DNA from: Stratiolaelaps scimitus
Taxonomy: Eukaryota > Arthropoda > Arachnida > Mesostigmata > Laelapidae
Direction: 5' to 3'
DNA length: 64,000 nucleotides
Assembly (NCBI GenBank): GCA_019614645.1
Contig: JABWDB010000036.1
Coordinates: forward strand, 3,282,001-3,346,000
Positions 19,104 to 29,279 of the stretch are shown in pieces. Under the pieces are notes generated by a model. The model was not told the DNA's origin and ran no database searches. It saw only the letters and a program-made list of their open reading frames with translations. Numbering within the stretch: the stretch's first letter is position 1; each line of letters starts with the position of its first letter. Position numbers and translations under genes: made by a program.

Positions 19104-19166
19104 TTTATTGGTTTATTAAAGGAACTGCAATTTTACAATGCTTAACAAGGTTCTCTTGTTGAGCAT
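19104..19166 (-). repeat. LINE 3'-end sequence with copy-specific hairpin
   Basis: The reverse complement reads AGCATTGTAAAATTGCAGTTCC..TTAATAAACC, the same 3' tail seen at 57,990-58,080, 58,968-59,010, 30,595-30,650 and, more diverged, 38,840-38,880. Bases 19,138-19,149 and 19,155-19,166 form a 12-bp stem around GTTCT. The 30.6 kb copy lacks the right arm. Confidence 0.65.
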
Positions 19167-20288
19167 GTCACGCAGTGGGACTCGGAACCTGCGGTCTCAG
19201 CCTTCTTACAGCCAGAGACCTTTGACCGTGTCTGGTTGTCGGTTATGCATCTCGCAGTGTTTTCTAACACTTCTCCCGTCACCAATTTTATGACTGTCGA
19301 TTTGACTTGACATGACCTTGCTTTGTTACACGTTATCGTGGGGTTTGACGTACATTTCTCTCTCTCTCTCTCTTTCACCGTCTACTACACTGCTCCCTGC
19401 TATGATTTGTTTGGATTTCATATCCGCTTGTCCGTGCAATCCGTCGTAGTGGTGTTGTGGCCCTACGCTTACATATTGCTCTCACTCGCGTAACGGTCAT
19501 TTTCACGGCACGGATATCGTGAGTGCTTTCGCCGTGTTCGCCATGGTGTTGTACCCTGGTGAATCGTGGAGTGTGGCTGATGGTGCTGTTGTGCTTGCAT
19601 TGAGACTGCTCTGTGCTTAAGACAGTGAATCGTGTTATCCTACCTCGAACGTATCGTGGGCAGGCTTTAACACCTTCTAGTGCGTTGGTATGGTCTCGAG
19701 TGAGCGCATCGTCCTATCCATTAATTCGCTTGTGCAATGCTCCCGTCGCTCGGTTGGTTCTACGAACAGAGTTCTCTTAGTTGGATTTTGCGCAGGTAGG
19801 TTCAGTAAATGAAACACCACATTCTCATTTGTGCCACTAGGGGTTGGGAGAATATGTCTCCCGTTCCTAACGGGTTCGCCTCCAGTGGTAGACCTTATTC
19901 ACGTGGCCTGATCGTGCCAATGCAGCGGCCTACCACCCACTCGTATGATGGGTTCGACGGTCAAATCCTTACCTGTATTGGGCCGGGCTGTATTGGGACC
20001 AGCTCCCTTGTTCCTATATTGTAAGCTTGCTGGTCTGCTGTTTGTCGTCTTGAGATGTCAGTTGCCCATCTGTGACTCACCGTAACTAACTTACTTACCA
20101 TGACTGGCAGCATTGTGGTTAGTGTACGACATAATATTTTTCTGCTGGTTAAGCCCGTCGGCCTGTTCTGTTGCTTGCCATTCCAATAATTCAATGTGAA
20201 AATTTTCCTTATCTCACTCAGCTAAGCGTGTTAAAGGTGGTGCTGTTGAACATCGTCAACAGTTCCATAAGGGGGGGGGGGCGGTCAT

Positions 20289-20318
20289 GGTGTTGGCATG
20301 CAATAGCATGCCAACACC
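20289..20318. repeat. Perfect hairpin, 13-bp arms, next to G/C runs
   Basis: GGTGTTGGCATGC and its exact reverse complement surround AATA. A run of about ten G residues lies just upstream (20,271-20,281) and a C run follows the right arm, so the outer part could also pair after looping out CGGTCAT. Confidence 0.9.
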
Positions 20319-20367
20319 CCCCCCTTTGTCAAGAAAATGCGCCATCGTGACCAGGCTCCTGGCCTTG

Positions 20368-20628
20368 TCATTTCACTGGTGGTACGATTTCCCACGATCG
20401 TTGTGGCATGGCCCCGTCGATTAACGGCTCGGCACGCAGTTTTGTGCGACATGTTTGACAGACGTTACACCTATCTGCTAAATTCCTGAAGTCTTCCTTG
20501 ACATTTAGCCAAAACATGGTGCGTTTTATGTGTCGGCACCTGACGTCATACGCCAAATTAGATTTGTGGGCAAATCGTTCCCCCTTAAGGTTTGGGGGAA
20601 CAACTACAGAATTTCCTCTGTATACCAC
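20368..20628 (-). pseudogene. Gypsy integrase H2C2 region (copy B)
   Basis: The 86-codon frame contains NSVVVPPNLKGE, FWLNVKEDFRNLADRCNVCQ and TCRTKLRAEPLI. The CNVC pair is the C-x2-C half of the integrase zinc-binding domain, and the W....D and PLI segments match Ty3/gypsy integrases. The first His of the HHCC motif appears altered (FAHKSNLAYDVRCRHIK). Part of the dead copy B. Confidence 0.8.
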
Positions 20629-20929
20629 ACACTGGTCTACTAATAATTCATACCTTAGGTTTCAAAAAGGTAGAATTTGACAGTGCACGTCCTTTTCTCA
20701 GGTTGGCCATCCGCATTGCATTGCCTCAACCTAACTTTTGCATTTCCTTGCTCAATGTCGTCTCGTTTCTTATTTGTTCTTTATTTGGTCTGAAACGCGG
20801 TTATTGCAATGATTGTTCCTCTTCCAGGAGAGATTAGAATCTACACGCGGATCAGCTCAAGAGGTCTGCTATTAAATTACGTTTTCTTGATATGTACTTC
20901 ACTCTTATGTCGTACTTAGGGGGGTTAAT

Positions 20930-21420
20930 GGCAAAATGCATTATGCAGACCAGACTTCACGACTATGGTATTCGGCTGGTACGATGCGACTCACCCACTA
21001 AAACCCTCGACACTTCTAGGCGCATTCGTTGAAGTTCTTTCGGGCACTTGTTTAGTGGTTTCGAAAGAATACTCTCTCGTGGTTTATGATCCATCTGTAT
21101 GGTTACATTATTCATTGCATGGATGTAATTCCATACATGCCGTCACTACGGCCAAACATTCTTTGTCTATTACTGCATAATTTTTTTCGATCGCGTTTAC
21201 GGAATGAGATTGTATGTGCCACCGGTTCGCCCTCTTGAGTAAGACCACTACCTGTTCCACATTCGCTTGCGTCTGTCGGGGTGACCAATGCGTTTGTTTT
21301 GATCGAAGTAAGCTAACGTGGGAGAAACAGGCTTTTCTATGATAGTTTCAAACGCTTCTTCCATGTTGGGCTTACCATACAAATGTTGGCTATTTCTGGG
21401 TGAGCCTGCGCAGGGGGCCT
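20930..21420 (-). pseudogene. Gypsy RNase H region (copy B)
   Basis: Nucleotide sequence parallels 31,940-32,440 of copy C, where the translated motif LAYFDKNKPIVIPTDEANVE is visible. In copy B the frame is broken and no ORF over 60 codons survives, but the block order (GGCAAAATGCATT, CACTTGTTTAGTGG, ACTGCATAATTTTTTTCGAT) is retained. Confidence 0.6.
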
Positions 21421-21680
21421 TGAGTTGTCATCTTTAGTAATGCCCGGCCTTCACGACTGATTTATAGTTCTTTGTTCAGTCTGCGTATCTTCAAGTAGGT
21501 TTTAAAGCTCATGACGTCGCATGTTGCGCCTATGTCTAGCACAGCTCGTGGTTGTTTGTTACCCGCCAACTATCACAACCTAGGAGGCTCAACCTCTACT
21601 TAGGTGACCTAGGACATTCCCAAGCGTAACTTACTTTGTTGAAGCGTGGTCCCACCTGGCAAGCTCTCATAAATAAGAGT

Positions 21681-22151
21681 CTAGGTTTCTGCAGTGGTCT
21701 CCAATGCTATTCTTTTCAGTAACGTCTTCCCCCATGTTATAGTCTCGTCCGCAACCATTACTACGTTGCTGAGATCATCATATGCTTGTATTTGACGTCT
21801 TTGGTATTCCTCTGCCGCTGATGCCATTCCTTGTCGTATCTTACTGAGCCCTACAGGCGCCCAGAGGGTGGTATAGTCACGACGAAATCGTACTTGGCAT
21901 CTAGCACAGAGAATACTTCTGAGCACCTTGATCAGATTCTCCAGCATATCTGTACACTGCTCCAATACAAGGTTGGTGCTCTCGACGTCCTTGGTCATGT
22001 TTATCAGCTTAAGGCTCATGACGTTGTGCCTGTGTCTAGCACAGCTCGTGGTTCTGTTTGTTACCCGCCAACTCTCAGGCTGATATACAGTTTCCTTTTC
22101 GGCACGCTGCCTGTGGTTTCTGTTTGCAGTGTATTGTCTGAATCGAGCCAT
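21681..22151 (-). pseudogene. Gypsy reverse transcriptase core (copy B)
   Basis: A 156-codon frame fuses gag-like material (ESWRVTNRTTSCARHRHNVM) to an RT segment with VGLSKIRQGMASAAEEYQRR and NVVMVADETITWG. These correspond to the FG...AP..FQR and V.VADDI....G motifs of gypsy RT. The second catalytic aspartate of the DD pair reads E, so it would not be active. Most of the RT fingers are missing, indicating an internal deletion joining gag to RT. Confidence 0.8.
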
Positions 22152-22329
22152 TCGTGCTTTCTTTCTTGCCGTACCACGCAGGCGTTTTGTTTCTGCTGAT
22201 TTGAGAATTCAGCATAGTGGTTCTATTAAAAGACATATGGGCCAAATTTGCTTTATCGCGGCGCACTCTTCGGGGTGTTTTCCACAGTTTCGGCATTGTA
22301 AAGTGTCGTGCATCGCATATTCGTCTGAT

Positions 22330-23640
22330 GTCTGGGGTAAGTTCCAACGAAACTGTTATCCCAGACATAACTACAACTGCCTGTACCACACAGGCGTTAT
22401 AGTGTTTTTTTAGGCAAACCTGGGCCCGGTTAACCTTGTCGCGGCGCACTCTTTGAGGCATCTTCCTCCACGGTTTGACATTGCAAAGAGCTGTGTGAAT
22501 TTTGTCAATCCCTCCTGCATCTTGTATTCGTCTGTGATGTCTTGTGCATCTTGTATTCGTCTGTGATGTCTGGGAACCGGCTTGTTCCGTAGGGCGACCA
22601 TGTTTAGTCGCCCTAGTGATACGCACGCCGGTATTGTGCGTATCACTATCTCCGGCTATCGAAAGCCGCGTCCCGAAGAAAAGCTTGTCTCAGAGCATAC
22701 CTTCGGGACGCGGCTTCTTCGCGCAATTTTCGTTCGCAGCTTGCTTCATTTGCTGGCTCATGCGTTCCATAAATCGCATGAGCCATGTCACGTGACCCTT
22801 AGTAGGGTCATACGGAAACTGCTTTGGAGGAGAACTGCTTGATTTCGTCCTTCCTTCTGTGGGAGGAAATCAAGCAGTTCTCCTTGATTGCCTTTTGGCA
22901 AAGGCATCGCGTATTCGTCTGCGATGTCTTCGATAACAGTTTCGCTTCAACTGCGTGTACCACGGAGGTTTTTTTTAGGCAAACCTGGGCCAGGTTTGCC
23001 TTATCGCACTCTTTGGGGGTATTTTCTTCCAGATTTTGACATTGTAAAGAGCTGCGTGAATTTTGTCAATCCCTCCTGCATCTTGTATTCGTCTGTGATG
23101 TCTGGGAACCGGCTTGTTCCCTCGGGCGACTATGTTTAGTCGCCCTAGTGATACGCACGCCGATAGTGTGCGTATCACTATCACTAGCCATCGAAAGCCG
23201 CGTCCCGAAGATGTCTGCTTGTCTCGAAGCATATCTTCGGGACGCGGTTTGTTCGTAGTTTTCGTACGTGGCTCGCTTCATTTGTTGGCTCATCCGTTCC
23301 ATAAATTCCTCCTGCTCGCGTATGCGTCTGTGATAACAGCTTCAACTGCCTGTACCACGCAGGCGTTAGTTTTTTTAGGCAAACCTGTGTGTGAATTATG
23401 TTTCTCAGTCTCTCGTGAATCTTGTATTCGTCTGTGATGTCTGGGAACCGGCTTGTTCCATCGGGCGACTAAACGTAGTCGCCCTAGTGATACGCACGTC
23501 GATATTGTGCGTATCACTATCGCTGGCCATCGAAAGCCGCGTCCCGAAGAAAAGCTCGTCTCGGAGCATATCTTCGGGACGCGGCTTGTTCGTACGCGTC
23601 TCGCTTCGCGTCTTGACTCATGCGTTCGATGAATTCCTCC
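22330..23640. repeat. Hairpin arrays in gypsy gag (arrays B1-B3)
   Basis: Three successive runs of the same hairpin set seen at 10.7-11.6 kb: about 22,408-22,907, 22,975-23,250 and 23,375-23,590. Each contains the GGGCGAC..GTCGCCC, GTGATACGCAC..GTGCGTATCAC and CCGCGTCCCGAAG..CTTCGGGACGCGG stems, with differing loops (for example CATGTTTA, TATGTTTA, TAAACGTA). Loops vary while stems stay paired, so the stems are either maintained or recently made. B1 is nearly identical to array A. Confidence 0.85.
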
Positions 23641-23989
23641 TCCATAGATTTCTCCTTGATTTGCCCTTTGGAAGAGATATCTTTGGAATGTTACATTCCG
23701 GTGAGTTTGTACCGTTCCGCGAGGGCCATAATTAGTGCCGGCAGAGATCAATTCGGTTCTTCTCCAGTCGTAGATTCTCGGTCGCCGCAGACTTTCAGCA
23801 ATATGCGGTATCGGTCGCCGAATACTGACCTGAAATGTGCCACTTACCTGCGCGGGTTTTGCTTGTACCATTTCATGCTTCTAGGAAGATCGTCTGTTAT
23901 TCTGCACAACCACCGTCATTGTTCATGATCTGGGGACCATGTCTTTGTGAAGCATGATTTTTCGTTTGCTGTCTCGTTTACGCTTGTGG

Positions 23990-24600
23990 GTTGACCTTCT
24001 GTTACTCTCTACGAGTCCGTTGTCGCGGGGATCCACTTTGTTTTTGTCAGACTGCAGCTCGTTTGTGTAGCTGGCGATATCGACTACGCGAAAGCTGTCG
24101 GGCGACTGACCCTTATATATGAACGATTCTGCCTTCGTCCGCTAGAGCGTGAGATTACGCGGGTACGTTTGAAACTTCATCGATAACTCTCATCTATAAA
24201 CACGCTTGCTCCACTTGCCAACTGCCTCATCCTTGAGTATCCAAAACCTTCTCCTGAGGTCATTCATTACTGACTCAATAGGAAGATGTATGGTTTGCTT
24301 TCAATGATAACCCATGATTACGTAAACTGTAATTATCATCTGTCCGCATAAAAGAGTGACGGGTCTCGAATGGCTTACCGTTTCTTCCAGGTTCATTTGA
24401 GCCAGTAGTCTAGGCAATATATGTGAACTGTAAAAACAAACCTCGTCGAACTTTTGTGTCGCAAATCATGCTTTATCTTCCTCCGATAATGTAGCACCTT
24501 CTTTCGTAAGTACATCTTCGTATCCGCGAACCAATTCTCGAACACGTGACCCTTTGTAGGGTCATAGAAAATTGTTGTGGAATCCGGTTATGTAGCCCTT
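23990..24600 (-). repeat. LTR-like flank of gypsy copy B
   Basis: Parallel to 11,930-12,560 over its whole length, including the GAACACGTGACCCTT.GTAGGGTCAT block. Confidence 0.6.
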
Positions 24601-24647
24601 ATAGAACTGAGTCTTTCCGTTACTGTTGTTGTTGTTGAGCGAGCGGT

Positions 24648-24715
24648 AGGATCTCTTGTATCGTCTGGGTTACAAGAGATCCTGGAATGAGGGTGCAATA
24701 TTTTGCACCCTGATT
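24648..24715. repeat. Two adjacent hairpins (13-bp and 12/13-bp arms)
   Basis: AGGATCTCTTGTA (24,648-24,660) and TACAAGAGATCCT (24,671-24,683) pair perfectly around ten bases. The second hairpin, around TATT at 24,686-24,715, matches that at 12,599-12,630. The first has no counterpart in copy A, where only the right-arm remnant AGATCCTGGAAT is found. Confidence 0.9.
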
Positions 24716-24840
24716 CTGTGGGAGTCAATTCAGAAGAGCTTCTAGATTTCGTGATTTCATTAGCCATAGATATTTTGTGTTGGTAAATGGTTGTAGTTGT
24801 AGTAGTAGTGGCGTAATTCATGTAGCCAGATCTTCGTCGC

Positions 24841-24925
24841 CAATCTGAGCTGACTGTGGATTTCGTATAGATTAGACTAATAGACCAGGAGACTCTTGTC
24901 ATTATTGGTTTATGCTTAATATATA
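24841..24925 (-). repeat. Inverted terminal repeat, left side of plus-strand gypsy copy B
   Basis: The reverse complement contains AAGCATAAACCAATAATGAC and TTAGTCTAATCTATACGAAA, matching the right-end repeats at 15,965-16,070 and 27,825-27,855. The left end is therefore inverted relative to the right end. Confidence 0.7.
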
Positions 24926-24947
24926 TATAAATAGTGTGTTCCGAATA

Positions 24948-24959
24948 ACAACCCTAATA

Positions 24960-25007
<48 letters not shown>

Positions 25008-25059
25008 GGTTGTAGCCCGCCAATCTGATATATATATATATATATATATCAGATTGGCG
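24948..25059. repeat. Two tandem palindromes with (AT)n cores
   Basis: ACAACCCTAATA (24,948-24,959) and TATTAGGGTTGT (25,002-25,013) flank a roughly 42-bp (AT)n tract. Immediately after, CGCCAATCTGATA (25,018-25,030) and TATCAGATTGGCG (25,047-25,059) flank a second (TA)n tract. Both would extrude as cruciforms. Confidence 0.92.
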
Positions 25060-25224
25060 AACAGTGGAAGCTCAGGATCCTAAACTAAAAAAAAAAAAAA
25101 ACGAACTAATACCCCGGCTTAGACATAACTACCCAGGAATTTTCTCGAATTAATTAGGGAAGAGCACAAACATTAAAGCACATTTCCGAGTTAAACCCAA
25201 ATCAAGTAAGATGTTTCAATACAG

Positions 25225-25760
25225 GTATTTGTGACAAAGTCACTTATTCTCAATATGCTGCTCCAATAGTAATCATTCAAAAGAAAACTGGTGATATTAG
25301 GCTTTGTGCAGATTTTTCCACCGGTCTGAATGACGCTTTAGAAGATCATCATTTTCTACTACCAACACAGGACGACATTTTTACTACCTTAAATGGCGGA
25401 AAATATTGTTCAACTATAGATATTGCAGAAGCATAGTTACAAATTATAGTTGACGAGGAATCAAAGGAATTATTGACAATAAATACCCAAAAAGGTCTAT
25501 ATAAATACAACCGTCTTCCGTTTGGAATCAAAATAGCCCCAGCTATTTTTCAGGAGGTATTGGATAAAATTACTAACGGTTTAACTGGTGTATCAGCTTC
25601 TTTAGATGATATAATATTAACTGGTTCGACAATAAGTGAACATAATGAATTGAGTTGATAAACTTTTCAAACGGATAAAAGAATTCGGATTCAAAATTCG
25701 ATCTGAAAAATGTAAATTCCTTGAAACCTCTATCGACTATTTAGGCTTCAGAATAAGATT
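25225..25760 (+). pseudogene. Gypsy reverse transcriptase (copy B, plus family)
   Basis: Translated segments in order are FNTGICDKVTYSQYAAPIVI, KKTGDIRLCADFSTGLND, LPTQDDIFTTLNGGKYCSTI followed by DIAEA, YKYNRLPFGIKIAPAIFQEV and VSASLDDIILTG. These are RT motifs 1-5 of Ty3/gypsy. The YLDD-type box reads SLDD. An in-frame TAG after DIAEA (about 25,435) and stops after 25,656 disable it. Confidence 0.9.
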
Positions 25761-25779
25761 ATTTTATTCAGACATACAA

Positions 25780-26200
25780 TAATTAGAAGCGCGTGCGGAG
25801 CGGGCCAAGCTAAGGAAGTACGCCGCACTCCAAGCAACCCACCTGTTCTGATCAGGTTGATCCGCGCCACCGGGGACAAGCGCGCAGGTTCTTTCCTTCT
25901 GCAGCGCCTGTCCCTCGCTGTGCAGAGGGGCAATGCCATCGCCTTCCTCGGGACATTGTCGACCTCTGCCCCCCCCCATAATCCCTAGAACTAATTCCTA
26001 ACTACTGTATGTTTGAATAAATATAGTATAATTAGAAAATATTTCTAGGGATTATTTGGGGTAGATTAGTTGGGAACCGGGACCGAGGCCGGCATTGTCC
26101 CGAGGAAGGCGATGGCATTGCCTCTCTGCACAGCGAGGGACAGGCGCTTGTCCCCGGTGGCCGGACCAGCCTATGGTAGACCCCTTCGAGGCTTTACGCT
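25780..26200. mobile_element. Head-to-head pair of LINE 3' ends
   Basis: 25,790-25,985 (plus) and 26,041-26,200 (minus) are inverted copies of the same GC-rich LINE C-terminus (CACCGGGGACAAGCGC, TGTCCCTCGCTGTGCAGAG, GGCAATGCCATCGCCTTCCT). They are separated by about 55 bases that are themselves inverted (ATAATCCCTAGAA..TTTCTAGGGATTAT). The result is a palindrome about 350 bp long inside the gypsy pol gene. Confidence 0.8.
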
Positions 26201-26309
26201 TCATTATTACATCTGATGGGCAACCTGACCTTGGACAACCTGACCCCTTGATAAACTTCTCTAAAAAGGCAAACAATTTAAATGGTCAAGTGAGAATTTA
26301 AATGGTCAG

Positions 26310-26780
26310 ATTTCTCTAAACGAAGTGAAAGGGGTTATACAATCTGACCTACTACTTGCTCACTATAACCCCACATTGCCAATCGTAGTTGCAGCTGACG
26401 CAAGCCAATATGGAATTGGCGCTGTCATATCACATCGGTACCCAGACGGGTCAGAAAAAATGATACAACATGCTAGTAGATCTCTGAGTAAATCTGAACG
26501 ACGCTACGCACAAATTGAAAAAGAAGCCCTAGGTGTTATATTTGCATGTCAAAAATTGCGTAAATACACCCACGGCAGACATTTCATTTTACTCACAGAC
26601 CACAAACCACTTCAAACCATATTCGGCAGCAAAAAGAGAATTCCGATCCATATTGCTAATAGATTACAAAGGTGGGCAACTATTTTACTCGGTTACCAGT
26701 TTGAGATCCAGTACAAAAGAAACTGATGAATTTGGGAACGCTGATGTTCTATCATGACTTATTACTAAGCAACAGTCGTA
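26310..26780 (+). pseudogene. Gypsy RNase H (copy B, plus family)
   Basis: A 133-codon open frame holds LPIVVAADASQYGIGAVISH, YAQIEKEALGVIFACQKLRK and FILLTDHKPLQTIFG: the DAS, E and TDHKP signatures of the RNase H domain in Ty3/gypsy pol. This is the best preserved pol domain of the window. A frameshift after YQFEIQYKRN (about 26,725) moves the rest into another frame (LGTLMFYHDLLLSN). Confidence 0.88.
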
Positions 26781-26924
26781 AAGAACCCGGAGATGAAGTA
26801 ATTGCACAAGTTGAAAAAGATCTCAACAGCGCACTTCTAGAAATTAGTTATTGTTTACCGGTAACACTTGAAGACATCCGCAATGAAACCGCAAACGATA
26901 TCACTCTTCAGAATACAATGACGA

Positions 26925-27590
26925 TCATTTGAACGAGTACACCTTGATTTCGCTGGCCCATTAGAAGGAAAAGTGTTTCTAATAGCTGCCGATGCGTATT
27001 CTAGATGGCCTGAAATCTATACTATGAATACAGCAACAACAAACACTACCATCACAAGATATTACGAAACATGTTTACACATTTCGATAATCCACATACT
27101 ATCGTTACTCACAACGGCGCTCACATTCACGGATTTCGTCAAATTCTTCGGTGTTAACCATATGAGGATAGCACCATACCCAGTTAAATGGATTAGCCGA
27201 AAGGTTTGTTGACATTTTTCAAAGTCGTACAAAAAATTATGACACAATAATGACCTTTTCCTAATGTCTTACAGAAGTTCTCCTAATCTAACAGGATGCG
27301 CACCTGCCAAACATTTCTTAGGCAGGAAACTAAGAACTGTTCTGGATCTTCTAAAATTCGAAGAAGAGGAAAAGTCTAAAATATTCTGAATGAATGAACA
27401 GAAAGTTTTGAAAAGGACCTACAACGGCCAGATTGAGTGGGTTCGTGACTTCAGAGGACTAGGATGCCCAAATGGGTCATCAGGATTGATTCTACAAATA
27501 ATCAGATCTGTCATGTATCGAGTTAAAGCGGACAATAGAGAATGGGTCCGACATGCTAATCAACTTAAAGTAAAGTATAAACCTTTCTAA
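26925..27590 (+). pseudogene. Gypsy integrase (copy B, plus family)
   Basis: HLDFAGPLEGKVFLIAADAY and TNTTITRYYETCLH match copy A. The second catalytic motif is degraded (the TDND region reads as LTTAL in this frame), and a deletion removes the QFTSQ segment. The LAERF segment follows near 27,200. A 66-codon frame at 27,390-27,590 with RVKADNREWVRHANQLKVKY is the integrase C-terminal region. Confidence 0.75.
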
Positions 27591-27844
27591 CATCTTAGGA
27601 CAACCAGCAAATAACCAAGCAATACCCTACACACCTCTAAGGAATACATCAATTAGACCAATACCATTCGAGACAACCAGACTACATCGTACAAGACAAC
27701 CACCTTATAGACTAAATGTCACTGGTCTAAATGTCACTGTTATTTCTAAGTAGATCTTATAGATCAGGTAGAAAACGTCTTTAAAAAAACAAGGTGTGAC
27801 GTAGATCTATCTATATATATTAAGCATAAACCAATAAAGACAAG

Positions 27845-28945
27845 GGCTAGTCTATCGATAACTCCATCTACAAACACGTCTGCTGCACTTGTAGATGGTA
27901 GACTTTACCGACTGCCTCATCCGTAGTATCCAAAATGTTCTTCTAAAGACATTCATTACTGACTCAGTTTGCAGATGCATGGTTTGCTTTCGATGATCAC
28001 CCATGATCAATAATTACGTAAACGAGTCATCTCTCAGCATAAAATGGTGACGGGTCTCAAATGGCTTATTCGAAAACTAAAGGCGGCCTCTCAATAAGAC
28101 AGTCCTCATCAATAACAAGTTTAAATCCATTTATTGTTGTACTCGTCATAGGGCTATTTCTAAGTAGACTCAATATGCCTCTCCCAAAGAGAGAGCTTGT
28201 GTTAAGAGAAGCTGTTTTGCTCAGTAGAGTCTTTAACACGAAAGAGTTCCTGACACGGGAGACACGTCCGCCGAAATTCTATCTTCTCCGGTACACCCAG
28301 ACGAACCTGGAAGAAATTTTCCGGATACCCTATCTTCTGGAACTTCTAGAAGATTCAATTGGGCCTCCGGCTTGAAGTCCGGATAGTGTCTCTCCGAAAG
28401 GAGAAATTGGAGCGCACTATTTTCGAAAAGGAGCTGAATTTCATTCAAATAGTCCTTTGTCGAACTGGCACAACCTTGTTGTTGCTTAGATTAACGTAGG
28501 AGCTTCAGGTTGTTATTGCAGAAAACATTAATAAATTATCTCCATTACACTTTCTATATTATAAATTCCTATTTCACTTATCGGCCTCATGATTGTTTGA
28601 CAAACAGTTTCTACACAATTTAGCTTCGATTATCTTCCGCATCCTATCCATTCATCGTTCGGCTTCTGTCGAATCATGATGACCTGAACCAACGGAACAC
28701 GTGGTTTCGCTATCTATAACTTTGTGCCTTCTAGTTTGATGCGATTGCTGCTCATTTCTTGGACCATTTTAGCAACAAGAGGTCCCTCATCCTTTAATCC
28801 GAGAGACTTCTGCATTTGCTTGAGTGTTGTCTCGTTATCGACAAAGTCACGCAATATCTGAAATTGAGTCAAACAATTTTCTGCGAGATTACAGATTCAA
28901 ATTGACATTCATTTGCCCACCTTGCTCTTAATCATTCAATGAGCC
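27845..28945 (-). pseudogene. LTR-like piece plus conserved coding module (copy 3)
   Basis: LTR-like from 27,845 to 28,085, then the unknown module. The minus-strand frame at about 28,740-28,890 reads LTQFQILRDFVDNETTLKQM and DEGPLVAKMVQEMSS, ending at KLEGTKL then stop. Another minus frame (28,233-28,448) shares ERHYPDFKPEAQLNL with the copy at 7.1 kb. Confidence 0.5.
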
Positions 28946-29234
28946 AAGAAGAGAAACGCATCGACCCTGGCCGCATATCAGCGTATGATGAATAAGAGGG
29001 TGTGCCTGGGGTAGCTGTGTATCTAGATGGTCTAGTGGTCTGAGAATCCAAAGAACACCATAATGATGAAATTGCGGAATTCACGTCAATAGCGCGTAAG
29101 TCAGTGTTGGAAACCGCCAGTATTTTGAGATGCGTCGAGGGATCATCAGACGTGGTTGAACCTATGAGAAGCTTGCTGAAGGGCGAAGAAAATTTTCTTA
29201 CCCGGTTTCCTTGACGAAACACCAACAAGAACAT
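28932..29234 (-). CDS. 100-codon ORF, unrecognised
   Basis: An open minus-strand frame rich in serine and threonine with FSSPFSKLLIGSTTSDD. It lies between the unknown module and the LTR-like promoter block, where the other two copies carry the BEL gag region instead. It could be another part of the same BEL element or chance. I see no motif. Confidence 0.25.
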   Translation of the reverse strand: MFLLVFRQGNRVRKFSSPFSKLLIGSTTSDDPSTHLKILAVSNTDLRAIDVNSAISSLWCSLDSQTTRPSRYTATPGTPSYSSYADMRPGSMRFSSWLIE

Positions 29235-29279
29235 CGGTATTTCGTCTAGGAAACCTGGCTGTAGTCGTCCGTTACGACA

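Larger units (their letters stand above)
19390..23950 (-). mobile_element. Degenerate Ty3/gypsy element (copy B)
   Basis: The minus-strand order is gag (23.9-22.1 kb, with hairpin arrays), RT (22,151-21,681), RNase H (about 21.4-20.9 kb), integrase zinc region (20,628-20,368), and integrase core and C-terminus (20.2-19.4 kb). The order is canonical for gypsy pol. Frames are broken throughout. The 5' side abuts the LTR-like block at 24 kb. Confidence 0.8.
25120..27860 (+). mobile_element. Plus-strand Ty3/gypsy element copy B
   Basis: RT (25,225-25,760), an inverted pair of LINE 3' ends (25,780-26,200), RNase H (26,310-26,780) and integrase (26,925-27,590) lie in canonical order, with a terminal repeat at about 27,790-27,860. 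It is more complete than copy A because the RT palm is present. Frameshifts, stops and the LINE insertions show it is dead. Confidence 0.82.

Noticed and set aside
24948..25013. ACCCTAATA / TATTAGGGT considered as telomeric repeat remnants
   Set aside because: Only one unit on each side, arranged as inverted arms around (AT)n; no tandem telomere repeat.
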